DNA of 64,000 nucleotides from an uncultured Roseicyclus sp. (GCA_937139335.1 CAKZPN010000057.1:1-64000); one strand, 5' to 3'. Positions 51,449 to 60,954 are shown, numbered from the stretch's first letter. Translations and numbers: made by a program. The notes: generated from the letters alone by a model not told the origin.

Positions 51449-52531
51449 CTATGCCCCCACGACGTCTTCGAGCGTCGTTTCCGGAAGCCAGCTCTGGTAG
51501 AAGTCTGCGCCGATCGCGAGCGGCAAAGCAACCTCTTTGCCCGACCGCGCGGCCCCGTAGATCGCGGTGACAAGCTCGATCGAACGGCGCCCGTCCTCCA
51601 GCGTCACCTCGCGCCCCGGCGCACCCTCCAGCGAGTCGGCGATGGCCTCGACATAGCCGGCAAAGCCCGCCTTGGGGCGCGGCAGAGCGGCCAGAACGGC
51701 GTCGACTTCCGGCTGGCGCGCGGGGTCGCGGGCGGTGAAGGCCCACGCGCCCTCGGCCGGCGCATAGGGCAGATCGCCCGAGGTCGCGGTCAGGTGTTCG
51801 AAGACGAGGCGCAACCGGCTGGTGTCGCTCGCCGCGCCGAGCGTCACCGAAGAAGTGGCAAGTGCGCCGCCCTCGAAGCGGATGGCGATGGCCGCGCAAT
51901 CCTCGGTCTCGATCGGGTTGATGCGGGTGGCCACCTGCGCGCTGACGCCCGCTGGCGCGCCGAAGTAGCGGCAGAGAAGATCGTGGTTGTGGATCGCGTG
52001 ACCCAAGACCGCACCGCCGCGCTCGCCCGCCCAGGTGCCGCGCCAGGCGTTGGCGTAGTAATCCGCGCCGCGGTTCCAGTGCGTCTCCAGCGCCGCGACC
52101 TGCGGCCTGCCCACCAGCCCCGCCGCGATCAGCGCGTCGAGCGCCGCGGTGCCGCGCCCGTAGCGGTACTGGAACACCGGGAAAAGTCGCCGATCGGCAG
52201 CACCCTCGGCCGCGGCCAGCACGTCGCAATCGGCGAGCGACGGCGCGACGGGCTTTTCCAGTACCACGTGCTTGCCCGCCTCCAGCGCGCGCAATGCCAT
52301 CGGCACATGAAGATGCGGCGGCAGGCAGATGTCGATGAGGTCGACCTCCGGGTCTTCCAGCGCCGCCTCGATCTTGTCACCGACCGGCGTGCCGCTGTCG
52401 CCCACCACGTCGCTGGCCCGGACGCGGTCGAGGTCGATGAGCCAGCGCACGGCGAAGCGGTCGGGCACGGCGCGGTAGCCCGCCAGATGTTCGCGCCCGA
52501 TGCCCGCGCCAATGATCGCGACGCCGATCAT
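51449..52531 (-). CDS. Gfo/Idh/MocA oxidoreductase, importer operon copy 3
   Basis: A 360-residue dehydrogenase: AIIGAGIGREHLAGY nucleotide site and VLEKPVAPSLAD catalytic site. LGHAIHNHDLLCRYFGAP holds the conserved His. It overlaps the previous oxidoreductase by 4 bases and precedes the binding-protein gene. It is one of three unlike relatives in line, likely acting in sequence on a glycoside or keto-sugar. Confidence 0.87.
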   Translation of the reverse strand: MIGVAIIGAGIGREHLAGYRAVPDRFAVRWLIDLDRVRASDVVGDSGTPVGDKIEAALEDPEVDLIDICLPPHLHVPMALRALEAGKHVVLEKPVAPSLADCDVLAAAEGAADRRLFPVFQYRYGRGTAALDALIAAGLVGRPQVAALETHWNRGADYYANAWRGTWAGERGGAVLGHAIHNHDLLCRYFGAPAGVSAQVATRINPIETEDCAAIAIRFEGGALATSSVTLGAASDTSRLRLVFEHLTATSGDLPYAPAEGAWAFTARDPARQPEVDAVLAALPRPKAGFAGYVEAIADSLEGAPGREVTLEDGRRSIELVTAIYGAARSGKEVALPLAIGADFYQSWLPETTLEDVVGA

Positions 52532-53529
52532 GCGCGCCCCTCCGCCATTTCTTGCGCCTTCAGGGCGAGCTCCATCACCGTGAAGGCATGTGCCTGCGGC
52601 ATCGCCGTCTCGGTCCGGTCGCGGATGTCGGCCATGAGCCGCGCGAAATAGGGCAGGCCCGCATCGCTCGCGTCGATGTTCTCGCAGCGCGACCCGTTCA
52701 CCAGTACAAGGTGGTCGGTGCCCTCGCGCCCGCCCACGTCGACATATTTCCTCAGCTCGATGAAACCCTCGGTGCCGAGGATGGTCAGCCGCCCGTCGCC
52801 CCAGTTCGGCAGCGCGTCGGGGGTGTACCAGTCGACGCGGATATAGCCGTGGCCGCTGTCCGAGCGCAGCGCGATCTCGCCGAAATCCTGCAGGCCCGGA
52901 TCGTCGGGGTTGGCGAAATTGCCGACGCTGGCCAACGTGATCTCGGCCCCGGTCGAGCCGGTGAAGAACAGGAACTGGTCGATCTGGTGGCTGGCGATGT
53001 CGGTCAGGATGCCGCCATAGGCGTGGCGGTCAAAAAACCAGTCGGGCCGGCTCGGCCGGTTCAGCCGGTGCGGGCCGAGGCCCACGGTCTGCACGACCTT
53101 GCCGATGGCGCCTGCCGCGACAAGTTCGGCGGCCTTGGTCACGCAGGGCACCTCGAACCGTTCGGAGAAGTCGATGGACCAGATCTGCCCGGTCCTGGCC
53201 TGAACCGCCCGGATCTCAGCCAGTTGCGCGAGCGTGGTGCAACCGGGCTTGTCGGTCATCACGTCCTTGCCCGCCTCCATCGCGCGCACGGCCCAGCCGG
53301 CGCGGTCGCGCGGGATGCAGGAGATCAGGATCAGCGCAATCTCGGGGTCGTCGAGCAGCGCCTGCACGTCCGCCACACGCGGCACATCGGGAAAACGCTT
53401 CACGAACCCGTCGAGCGGCTCGGGGTCGCCGTCCGTCCACCAGCCCGCGAACTCGGCCCCCTCGGCCATCATGTTCGCGGCCATTCCGAAGATGTGACGG
53501 TGGTCGATGCCGATGGCGCCGAATTTCAT
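52528..53529 (-). CDS. Gfo/Idh/MocA-like oxidoreductase, importer operon copy 2
   Basis: A 333-residue protein of the same fold but atypical. The glycine-rich loop reads GAIGIDHRHIFGM, and the usual EKP is DKPGC (MTDKPGCTTLAQ). ILTDIASHQIDQFLFF provides the His region. It overlaps both neighbours by 4 bases. The altered cofactor loop suggests a different cofactor fit or reaction. Confidence 0.82.
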   Translation of the reverse strand: MKFGAIGIDHRHIFGMAANMMAEGAEFAGWWTDGDPEPLDGFVKRFPDVPRVADVQALLDDPEIALILISCIPRDRAGWAVRAMEAGKDVMTDKPGCTTLAQLAEIRAVQARTGQIWSIDFSERFEVPCVTKAAELVAAGAIGKVVQTVGLGPHRLNRPSRPDWFFDRHAYGGILTDIASHQIDQFLFFTGSTGAEITLASVGNFANPDDPGLQDFGEIALRSDSGHGYIRVDWYTPDALPNWGDGRLTILGTEGFIELRKYVDVGGREGTDHLVLVNGSRCENIDASDAGLPYFARLMADIRDRTETAMPQAHAFTVMELALKAQEMAEGRA

Positions 53530-54566
53530 GCTGTGACCTCAGTGACTTGCCCGCTGCGGGCCGATTGGGTGATGGCGTCGATCAGGGCATGCGCGGCCAG
53601 CGCCGCCCGCCCCGTCACGACCGGATCGCGGCCCTGGCGGAGCGCCTCGGCGAAATCCTCGATGATGCCTTGGTGCCAGGCGTGGGTGAAGGCCATCGGG
53701 TCCGCGCCGCCGCCGGTGCCGCCCTTGGCGCCATGCGTCTCAACCCGCCCGTCGCGGTGGCTGACGGTCAGCACGCCGGCCTCCAGATGCAGGCTGGCGC
53801 GGTCGTAATGGAGGCGGATCCACTCCGCCCCGCCGGGAAAACTGGCGGTGGTGGCGGTGAGCGAACCGACGGAACCGTTTTCAAAGCGCAGCCCCGCGAC
53901 GGCCAAGTCCTCGGCTTCCATCTCGTGAAACCGCGTGGTCGCCGTCATCGCCTGCACCGACGCGACGGCGCCGGTGAGCGATAGCGCAAGGTCGATAGTG
54001 TGGATTGCCTGCGAAATAAGCACGCCGCCGCCGTCGCGGGCGTAGGTGCCGCGGCCGGGTTCGTCGTAGTAGGACTGGCCGCGCCACCACGGCACCGCGA
54101 TTTCCACCAGCCCGAGCGCGCCGAGCGCGCCCGAGGCCACCAGATTCGTCGCGGCGAGGGACGCCTCGCGCATGCGGTGCTGGAACACGATGCCGAGCGG
54201 CACGCCGGCCTTTTCGCAGGTTTCAACCAGCGCGCGCGCCTCAGTGCCGTCGCGGGCGACCGGCTTTTCCATCAAAATCGGTTTGCCTGCCGCCACCAGC
54301 GTCTCGACCAGCGCTACGCGGGCGTTCGGCGGCGTCAGGACGATGACGAAATCCACTTCCGCGTCGGCGGCGACCGCGTCGAGGGAGGCGTAGACCTTCG
54401 CGCCTTCCGGCTTAGCCAGCGCCTCGGCCCGTGCCGCGGTGCGCGACCAGACGCCGTGGAGCCGTACGCCGGCCGCATCGCGCAGTGCGGCGACATGGGT
54501 GGCGGCGACCATCCCCGCGCCGATCACGACGGCGTTCAGCACTCTGTCCGGCGCGGCAGCGGCCAT
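53526..54566 (-). CDS. Gfo/Idh/MocA oxidoreductase, importer operon copy 1
   Basis: A 346-residue dehydrogenase with VVIGAGMVAATHVAAL and MEKPVARDGTEA. ATG 54566 follows GGGGGAGA. It is the first gene of the eight-gene leftward operon that ends with uxuA. The palindrome for the divergent GntR regulator lies 60 bases upstream. Confidence 0.87.
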   Translation of the reverse strand: MAAAAPDRVLNAVVIGAGMVAATHVAALRDAAGVRLHGVWSRTAARAEALAKPEGAKVYASLDAVAADAEVDFVIVLTPPNARVALVETLVAAGKPILMEKPVARDGTEARALVETCEKAGVPLGIVFQHRMREASLAATNLVASGALGALGLVEIAVPWWRGQSYYDEPGRGTYARDGGGVLISQAIHTIDLALSLTGAVASVQAMTATTRFHEMEAEDLAVAGLRFENGSVGSLTATTASFPGGAEWIRLHYDRASLHLEAGVLTVSHRDGRVETHGAKGGTGGGADPMAFTHAWHQGIIEDFAEALRQGRDPVVTGRAALAAHALIDAITQSARSGQVTEVTA

Positions 54567-54625
54567 GACATCTCCCCCTGTTCGGGGCGACCCTGCGCCG
54601 GGCAGCGGGCGGTTGTCAAGAGACC

Positions 54626-54641
54626 TGTATACCGGTATACA
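54626..54641. promoter_or_regulatory. perfect 16-bp palindrome, GntR operator candidate
   Basis: TGTATACCGGTATACA lies between the divergent GntR gene (ATG 54675) and the importer operon (ATG 54566). It has the GT-N-AC core of FadR-subfamily GntR sites. It is the only such symmetric site in the 108-base gap and probably controls both directions. Confidence 0.7.
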
Positions 54642-54674
54642 AACGGGTACGCTCTGTCGCATTCCGGATTGCCC

Positions 54675-55409
54675 ATGTCTGAAAGCCCCCGCCCCGAGCC
54701 TGTCGCCGCCCTGCGGGTGCCGCCGCTCGACCCGGGGCGTCCGGTGGCCGACCAGATCCACGCCGGGCTGAAATCCGCGATCCTGCGCGCCGACCTTCCC
54801 TCGGGGTGCCTGCTGTCGGAAACCGAGGTCGGGCTGCGCTTCGGCGCCAGCCGCACGCCGGTGCGCGACGCCTTCACGAGGCTGCGCGAGGACGGGCTGA
54901 TCGTGACCTGGCCCTCGCGCGGCAGCTACGTCGCCCGCATTTCCGAGCCCGCGATCCGGCAGGCGCAATTCCTGCGCGAGGCGCTGGAGACCGCTTTCGT
55001 CGCCCGCGCCTGCGAGATGGGGCTCGCGCCCGAGACACGCGCCGCGCTCGACGCGTCCCTCGCCGCGCAGGACGAGGCCGCACGCGACGGCGACACCGCG
55101 CGGTTCCAGTCCCTCGACGATGCGTTCCACGCCGAGATCGCGCGCGCGACCGGCTTCGACCGGGCCGAGACGCTGCTGATCCGCGAGAAATCCGCGCTCG
55201 ACCGTCTGCGGGTGCTGGCGCTGTCGGACCGCGCGCACATCGGCCTGCTGCTCGACCAGCACCGCAAGATCCACGCCGCGATCCTGGCGCGCGACGCCGC
55301 CACCGCGCAGGACGCCATGCGCACCCACTTGCGCGCGGTGCTCGACACGCTGGACGATCTCAAGACCCGCCACGCCGACCTTTTCGAGGGGGCTGCCCTA
55401 TCGAATTGA
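54675..55409 (+). CDS. GntR-family (FadR subfamily) regulator
   Basis: A 244-residue regulator: winged HTH at about 28-85 ([29 protein letters not shown]) and an all-helical FCD sensor domain from about 95, with [13 protein letters not shown] and [12 protein letters not shown] as metal-binding His regions. It probably represses the uronate/glycoside operon opposite and the SDR gene following it. Confidence 0.9.
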   Translation: MSESPRPEPVAALRVPPLDPGRPVADQIHAGLKSAILRADLPSGCLLSETEVGLRFGASRTPVRDAFTRLREDGLIVTWPSRGSYVARISEPAIRQAQFLREALETAFVARACEMGLAPETRAALDASLAAQDEAARDGDTARFQSLDDAFHAEIARATGFDRAETLLIREKSALDRLRVLALSDRAHIGLLLDQHRKIHAAILARDAATAQDAMRTHLRAVLDTLDDLKTRHADLFEGAALSN

Positions 55410-55467
55410 CTCGGACCGCGCCGCGCAGCAGGGTCGCGGCGGCAGCCGTTTGACAGGAGATTTCGCC

Positions 55468-56211
55468 ATGGCCGACCAACCGATAGCCCTCGTTACCGGG
55501 GGCGCACAGGGCATCGGGCTTGCCTGCGGCCTGGCGCTGGCCGCCGACGGCTACCGGGTCATGCTGGCCGATCTGCGCGAGACCGTGACCGCCGCGGCGG
55601 AAGAGATCGGCGGGCGCGGCTTCGTCTGCGACGTGTCCGATACCGCTGCGCTGATGGACCTCTTCGACACGATCGAGGCCGAGGAAGGCCCGGTCGCGGC
55701 GCTGGTGAACAACGCCGGCATCGCGCGGCCCGGCGACTTCCTGTCCTACAGCCTTGAGGATTTCGACGCGGTGATCGGGCTGAACCTCCGCGCCGTCTTC
55801 GCCGCCACCCAGCGCGCGGCCAACGGCATGATCAAGGCGGGCGTCAACGGCGCGATCGTGAACATGTCCTCGATCAACGCGGTGGTGGCGATCCCCGCGA
55901 TCCCGGCCTATTGCGCGTCGAAGGGCGGCGTGCAGCAGCTGACCAAGGCCTCGGCGCTGGCGCTGGCCTCGCACGGCATCCGCGTCAACGCGGTCGGCCC
56001 CGGCTCCATCGACACCGAGATGATGGCGGGCGTGAATTCCAGCGCCGATGCGCTGGCCCGCGTGCTGTCGCGCACCCCCATCGGGCGGGTCGGCTCGGCG
56101 CGGGAAATCGGCGATGTGGTGGCGTTCCTGTGCTCGCCCAAATCCAGCTACGTGACCGGCGAGACGATCTATGTCGACGGCGGCCGGCTGGGGCTGAACT
56201 ACACCGTCTGA
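55468..56211 (+). CDS. SDR-family oxidoreductase
   Basis: A 247-residue short-chain dehydrogenase: TGGAQGIG cofactor motif, NNAG, and the catalytic Ser-Tyr-Lys in NMSSINA and YCASK. ATG 55468 follows AGGAGA. It is downstream of the GntR gene by 58 bases. With UxuA in the facing operon, a fructuronate or keto-sugar reductase role is reasonable but unproved. It overlaps the next gene convergently by 13 bases. Confidence 0.87.
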   Translation: MADQPIALVTGGAQGIGLACGLALAADGYRVMLADLRETVTAAAEEIGGRGFVCDVSDTAALMDLFDTIEAEEGPVAALVNNAGIARPGDFLSYSLEDFDAVIGLNLRAVFAATQRAANGMIKAGVNGAIVNMSSINAVVAIPAIPAYCASKGGVQQLTKASALALASHGIRVNAVGPGSIDTEMMAGVNSSADALARVLSRTPIGRVGSAREIGDVVAFLCSPKSSYVTGETIYVDGGRLGLNYTV

Positions 56212-57266
56212 GCGCCGCCGCGCGTCCGCATCGCGAGCACGCGGACAGTGGCCATCGCTCCGATCCACATCGCGAAGACAGCCAGCAGGGCGGTGGTCGA
56301 GAAGACGGCCCCGCCTGACACGCCCGCGCCCACCGCACAGCCCCCCGCCAGCATCGCGCCGAAGCCCATCAGGACGGCGCCTGCGAGGTAGCGTTCCATC
56401 GGCGTGTCGGCGCCGAAGCGCTCCAGCTTCCACTCGCGGAACGCCAGTGCGGCGGCCCCCGCGCCGACGAAGACGCCGGGCACGAGGCCGATGCCGAAGG
56501 ACAGCACGACCGAGCGCTGCGTGACCAGCGCCATCAGCGTGTCGGTCGCGGGCCCGGTGAAGGTGACGGAGCCGACCGGCACGATCTCGAAACTGGCCGC
56601 CGCGATCCAGGCAGTCGCCGCCCAACCCATCGTGACGGCAAGGCCTACCCCAAGCGAAGCGAGGATGGTGCCAATGCCAAGCCCGCGCCGCCGCGCCAGC
56701 ACCAGCGCGCCGATCAGCGCCGCGCCCGCCAGCCCCGCAGCCATCGCGTTGGTCAGGCCGAGACTGTCGAGCAGGCTGCGCCCTGCCCCGCCCGGCACGG
56801 TCCAGAGCGCGGTCAGCGCCTCGCGCGCCGGCGCGAGAATGCCGGTGTAGGAGGCCTGGGCGACCAGCGTGAGGATCAACCCGGTCACGAGCGCGCGCAG
56901 ATTTCCGGTGGCCGAGAGGACCAGCAGCCGCGAGGCACAGCCACGCGCGAGGATCATGCCGATCCCGAACATCACTCCGCCGATCAGCGCGCCGGAAACG
57001 GAGCCTTCGGCGGCCAGTTGCCGCGTGGAGGAGACGTCGAAGAGCCCCGCCGCGACGCCGCCTTGTGTCAGCATCATCGCGGCGAAGAAGACGATCAGCC
57101 AGATCGCCAGCTTGGGTCCGAACCCGCCCTCGGCCACCTCGACCGTCGCCGCGCGCAGGCAGAAGCGCGAGCGCTGCGCGGCCCAGCCGAAGATGAGCCC
57201 GGTCAGCGCGCCGCTCGCGGCCAGCACGAGCGGGTCGCCCCAGGACATGAGCAGGTCTTCCAGCAT
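56199..57266 (-). CDS. YeeE/YedE-family sulfur-compound permease
   Basis: A 355-residue membrane protein with 8-9 hydrophobic segments. Conserved Cys motifs are RSRFCLR (C36), ARGCASR (C110) and [12 protein letters not shown] (near 308), the last two being typical of the YeeE/TsuA thiosulfate channels. Next to sox genes it probably takes up thiosulfate or another sulfur species. An FNR-like box lies 54 bases before its ATG. Confidence 0.85.
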   Translation of the reverse strand: MLEDLLMSWGDPLVLAASGALTGLIFGWAAQRSRFCLRAATVEVAEGGFGPKLAIWLIVFFAAMMLTQGGVAAGLFDVSSTRQLAAEGSVSGALIGGVMFGIGMILARGCASRLLVLSATGNLRALVTGLILTLVAQASYTGILAPAREALTALWTVPGGAGRSLLDSLGLTNAMAAGLAGAALIGALVLARRRGLGIGTILASLGVGLAVTMGWAATAWIAAASFEIVPVGSVTFTGPATDTLMALVTQRSVVLSFGIGLVPGVFVGAGAAALAFREWKLERFGADTPMERYLAGAVLMGFGAMLAGGCAVGAGVSGGAVFSTTALLAVFAMWIGAMATVRVLAMRTRGGAQTV

Positions 57267-57319
57267 CGTGCCGTTCCTCGATCTGCGAACCGGTCTACGC
57301 CCGGCCGCAGGACCGCGCG

Positions 57320-57333
57320 TTGACCTGCATCAA
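57320..57333. promoter_or_regulatory. FNR/CRP-like box before yeeE-type gene
   Basis: TTGAC-CTGC-ATCAA differs by one base from the FNR consensus TTGAT-N4-ATCAA. It lies in the 77-base gap between the DUF302 gene and the permease gene and is oriented symmetrically. It may tie permease expression to low oxygen. A single site can arise by chance. Confidence 0.45.
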
Positions 57334-57343
57334 GCGGCCCGCG

Positions 57344-57778
57344 TCACTCGCTGGTGGCCTCGAGAATGATCGCGTCGAGCAGCGCCTCGACCTCCTGCAT
57401 CGGGCCGTCGGGGTAGTCGCGGTGGCCGATCAGCACCTCGCCCTCCATCTCGGTGATGAAGATGCCATAGGGGCAATGCACGATGTTCATCGGGTCGGCC
57501 TCCATCACCCGGCGCGACACCGCGGCCGAGCAGAACAGGAAGATTTCCGCGTTGTCGAACAGGTCCTCCTCGGCGCCGACATCCTCGCCGGTGCGGTTCA
57601 GCATGTCGCCGACATGGGAGGTGAAGTCGATCACCAGCCCGCGGTTGATGATCGCGTTCTCGACCGCGAAGCTCGCGTCATCGAAGCTGCCCGGGTAGGT
57701 GAAGGTGATCGCCTCCTGCGCGGCGGCGGCGAGCGGCGCAAGTGCAAGGGCGGTGGCAAGGAACAGGGATCGGGTCAT
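57344..57778 (-). CDS. DUF302 family periplasmic protein
   Basis: A 144-residue protein with a signal peptide cut near AAAQ (residue 21). DUF302 features are FDDASFAVENAIINRGLVI and PYGIFITEMEG. Such proteins occur near sulfur-oxidation and metal genes; the function is not settled. A strong hairpin lies between it and soxF upstream. Confidence 0.85.
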   Translation of the reverse strand: MTRSLFLATALALAPLAAAAQEAITFTYPGSFDDASFAVENAIINRGLVIDFTSHVGDMLNRTGEDVGAEEDLFDNAEIFLFCSAAVSRRVMEADPMNIVHCPYGIFITEMEGEVLIGHRDYPDGPMQEVEALLDAIILEATSE

Positions 57779-57804
57779 GGAGGATACCTCGGGGCTGGAG
57801 TGTC

Positions 57805-57826
57805 GCGGGCGGCCGACGCCGCCCGC
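57805..57826 (-). terminator. 9-bp hairpin between soxF and DUF302 genes
   Basis: GCGGGCGGC (57805-57813) and GCCGCCCGC (57818-57826) pair perfectly around CGAC. It begins 12 bases after the soxF stop codon on the minus strand. No T-run is present, so it may only reduce read-through or protect the sox mRNA. Confidence 0.5.
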
Positions 57827-57838
57827 AGGGTCTTGGGG

Positions 57839-59104
57839 TCAGACGAACATGTCGGTGGTGATCGCCTCGTACCAGTCGAGGCTTTCGCGATAGGTCGCCG
57901 CGCGCGTTTCGGCATCCTCGTCCACCTGGCTGATGAAGCTGTCGACGCTGACGATGCCCTCGTCGCTGGCCTCATAGGTCGCGCCGACCTTCACCCCGTC
58001 CTCGGTGTCGATCAGCGACCAGCAGGTGTTGGCATAGCGCGCCGGGAAGGCGCGGGCGTCGGTCAGTGCCGCAAGGATCGCGTTGGCAGCCACCTTGGCC
58101 TGGCTGTTGGCCGAGAAGCCCGACTTCGGCATCGCGCCCTGCGCCGCGCTGTCGCCCAGCACGTGGATGTTGGGGTCGATCCGGCTCGACATGTCATAGG
58201 CCGAGACCGGCGCCCAGTTGCCGTCGGTGATGCCGGCCGCAAAGGCGATCTGGCCCGCGCGCTGGCCGGGGATGACGTTGCAGACATCGACGTTCTCGAC
58301 CACGCCGTCGATGGTGAGCGTCATCGCCTCGGGGTCGACCTCGATCGCGTTGCCGCCCATGTCGGGGCCGATGCGGGTGATCATGCCGGGGTAGTGCCGC
58401 TCCCAGCCGTCCTCGAACAGGCCCTGCTTGGAATAGCTCTCCTTCGGGTCGGCGATGAGGATCTTGGCGGTCGGGTTGTTCTCGCGCAGGTAGTGGGCGA
58501 CCATCGAGATCCGTTCGTAGGGGCCGGGCGGGCAGCGGTAGGGGTTCGGGGGTGCCACCATCGCGTAGGTGCCGCCCTCGGGCATCGCCGCGATCTGTGC
58601 GCGAAGGAGTTCCACCTGCGTGCCGCCCTTGTAGGCATGCGGCATCCGCCCCTGATGCGCCACCGACCAGCCCGGCACGCTCTCCTCGACGAAGTCGATG
58701 CCGGGGCTGAGCACGAGGCGGTCGTAGGGCAGCGTCGCGCCGCCTGCCAGCGTCACGGTCTGCGCCTCGCGATCCACGCCGGTTGCCCAGTCATGGACGA
58801 CGTTGATGGCGTAATCCGACGCCAGCGCGCCATAGCCATGGCCAAGGTCGTCGTAGTCGTAGAAGCCACCGATGTAGAGGTTGCCGAAAAAGCAGGTGTG
58901 GTAGATCCGCTGCGGCTCCACCAGCGTCACGTCGACCGCCCCCGCGCCGTCGCGGGCGATGTAGCGGGCCGCCGTGGCCCCGCCCGCGCCGCCGCCGACG
59001 ACGACCACATGGGGCCGGGATTGCGCGCGGGTGATCGTGGGACTGGCAAGCGTGGCCGTCAGGGCCGCGGTCGTGCCGAGAAAGGCGCGTCTGTTGATGA
59101 ACAT
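57839..59104 (-). CDS. soxF: sulfide dehydrogenase flavoprotein SoxF
   Basis: A 421-residue flavocytochrome c sulfide dehydrogenase-type flavoprotein exported by the Tat route (INRRAFLG, residues 3-10). The FAD motif is VVVVGGGAGGATAARY (33-48). Cys residues in IYHTCFFGN and VDVCNVIPG are the usual redox pair. It ends the sox series B-C-D-E-F, and its cytochrome partner is the preceding SoxE. Confidence 0.92.
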   Translation of the reverse strand: MFINRRAFLGTTAALTATLASPTITRAQSRPHVVVVGGGAGGATAARYIARDGAGAVDVTLVEPQRIYHTCFFGNLYIGGFYDYDDLGHGYGALASDYAINVVHDWATGVDREAQTVTLAGGATLPYDRLVLSPGIDFVEESVPGWSVAHQGRMPHAYKGGTQVELLRAQIAAMPEGGTYAMVAPPNPYRCPPGPYERISMVAHYLRENNPTAKILIADPKESYSKQGLFEDGWERHYPGMITRIGPDMGGNAIEVDPEAMTLTIDGVVENVDVCNVIPGQRAGQIAFAAGITDGNWAPVSAYDMSSRIDPNIHVLGDSAAQGAMPKSGFSANSQAKVAANAILAALTDARAFPARYANTCWSLIDTEDGVKVGATYEASDEGIVSVDSFISQVDEDAETRAATYRESLDWYEAITTDMFV

Positions 59105-59193
59105 GGTTAGTCCTCCCTTTTGTGCCCTTTTCGGGCTTGCGGGACACGCGCCGAAACCCGCGACGCCATTCCCCCCTTTGCTGCCGGGTTCCG

Positions 59194-59889
59194 TTACTCG
59201 GCAGAAGCGAAATAGGCCGCCAGCGCCGCGATCTCCTCATCGCCCAAGCGCCGCGTGACCGTATTCATGACCTGATGCTCGCGCGTTCCGTTGCGATAAG
59301 CAACAATTCCGGTGACGAAGACCGAGGGCGCGAGGCCGCGGATGGCGGGAATGTCCTCGCCGCCGCTGGCGCTGTGGCAGGCTGTGCATTCCGACGAGAG
59401 GTAGGCGCCATAAGCGACATCGCCCTCGAGCGCGACGATGGAGGCGACCTCCGGGTCGGGCGCCGTGCCCTGCCCGGCCGTCTGCGCCTCGGCCACGCCC
59501 CCGGTCTGCGCGATGTAGGCGATCAGGTGCGCGCGGTCATCGTCCGAGCGGATGCCCCGAAAGACCATGCGCGTGCCGGGGAAATACTCGCGCGGGCCGG
59601 CGAGGAAGCGGTCGAGCGTGGCCTCGGACCACAACGCGCCCTCGGCGCCCGCAGCCGCGAGGGTTTCGGAGAATTCGTAGCCCGCCGCCAGCCCGATGGC
59701 GCGCCCGATCAGGCCGTTCAGGTGCGGCCCGACACGGTGAACGGCATCCTCGCCGATCATGTGGCAGGCCGCGCAGGGGCGAAACAGCGTCTCGCCCCGC
59801 GCCGGATCACCCTCCGCCTGCGCAGGCGGAGGCGCTGCGGCGAAGGCCGCCAGGGCCAGTGCGGCCAGACCTGACCGCACCGCCCTCAT
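59194..59889 (-). CDS. soxE: di-haem cytochrome c SoxE
   Basis: A 231-residue periplasmic cytochrome with a signal peptide (about 1-25) and two haem sites, CAACH (39-43) and CTACH (about 173). It overlaps the soxD stop by 4 bases. It is the probable electron acceptor of SoxF. The gap 59105-59193 holds only the soxF ribosome site (GGGAGGAC) and a weak GCCC/GGGC hairpin. Confidence 0.9.
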   Translation of the reverse strand: MRAVRSGLAALALAAFAAAPPPAQAEGDPARGETLFRPCAACHMIGEDAVHRVGPHLNGLIGRAIGLAAGYEFSETLAAAGAEGALWSEATLDRFLAGPREYFPGTRMVFRGIRSDDDRAHLIAYIAQTGGVAEAQTAGQGTAPDPEVASIVALEGDVAYGAYLSSECTACHSASGGEDIPAIRGLAPSVFVTGIVAYRNGTREHQVMNTVTRRLGDEEIAALAAYFASAE

Positions 59890-60953
59890 TCGGTGCTCGC
59901 GGCCCGGAGATAGGCGATCATGGCCTCGATATCCTCCTGCGAACGGAGGCCGGCAAAGGCCATGCGGTTGCCGCGGATGAAGCCACGCGGATCGGCGAGG
60001 TAGCCCGCCAGCGTCTCGTCATCCCAGACCATGCCGGAGTCTCCGGCTCCCGCCAGCGCGGGCGAGTAGCGGAAGCCCTCGCGGCTCGCCACCGGCGCGT
60101 CGTGGATGCCGTTCAGCAAGGGGCCGGTGCGGTTCACCGCGCCATCGCCGATCTGGTGACACGCGGAACACTGGCGGAACAGCCGCTCGCCCGCCGCGAC
60201 CAGTTCCGGGTCGGGGGCAGCCTCGGCGGGTTCGGCATCGGCCGCCGGCTCGGCGGGCGCCTCCTCGACCGCCGCCTCTTCTGGTGCTGGTTCGGCCGCC
60301 TCCTCCGTGTCGGGCGTCACGTCCAGCACCATGGAGCGCATCGTGATCTCGACGCTCTCGGCGCAGTTCTCCATGCAGGGCTCGACGGTGAAGAGCGGAA
60401 ATTCCGTCTCCACCCGGTCATCCATGAAGAACGCCTCCTCGTTCGGCATCGCGATCTCGAGGAAGTTCTCGTTCGAGAGCACGAAATCATCCTCCACCAT
60501 GTTGTTTACATACATGAGATAGGCGACCAGCGCATAGACCTCGTCATCCTCGAGGGTCTGCGCGGCGCCGTAGGGCATGGCGCGATGCACGTAATCCCAG
60601 ACCGTCGAGAGATAGGGCCAGTAGGAGCCGATGGTCTTAACCGGGTCCTCGCCCTCCAGAGTGCCGAAGCCGCCCGCCAGCATCGGCCAGCGGCCGACCG
60701 CCTCGCCGAAATCGCCATGGCAGGCCGAGCATTGCTCGATGAACAGTTCCTCGCCGGTCCAGACATCGCCGGAGCCGACCGGCAGCCCCTGCCCGTCCGG
60801 GCGTATGTCGATGTCCCAGGCCGCGATCTCCTCGGGCAGCGCGGTGCGGCCGAGGCCGTAGCCACCGTCACGCGAGGGGGCGGCGCTTTCTTGTGCAAGA
60901 ACTGCGCCCGGAACGGCGACCAGGGCGGTGCAGAGGGCGAGCGTCTTCATCAT
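59886..60953 (-). CDS. soxD: di-haem cytochrome SoxD
   Basis: A 355-residue periplasmic cytochrome, subunit of the sulfane dehydrogenase SoxCD. Signal peptide ends AVLAQ (about 21). Haem sites: CSACH (75-79) and CSACH (about 263). An unusual low-complexity linker rich in Ala, Glu and Pro (about 205-250) joins them, after a Cys pair CMENC. I start at ATG 60953, just past the soxC stop; ATG 60950 and an upstream ATG at 60971 are options. Confidence 0.9.
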   Translation of the reverse strand: MMKTLALCTALVAVPGAVLAQESAAPSRDGGYGLGRTALPEEIAAWDIDIRPDGQGLPVGSGDVWTGEELFIEQCSACHGDFGEAVGRWPMLAGGFGTLEGEDPVKTIGSYWPYLSTVWDYVHRAMPYGAAQTLEDDEVYALVAYLMYVNNMVEDDFVLSNENFLEIAMPNEEAFFMDDRVETEFPLFTVEPCMENCAESVEITMRSMVLDVTPDTEEAAEPAPEEAAVEEAPAEPAADAEPAEAAPDPELVAAGERLFRQCSACHQIGDGAVNRTGPLLNGIHDAPVASREGFRYSPALAGAGDSGMVWDDETLAGYLADPRGFIRGNRMAFAGLRSQEDIEAMIAYLRAASTE

Positions 60954-60954
60954 C

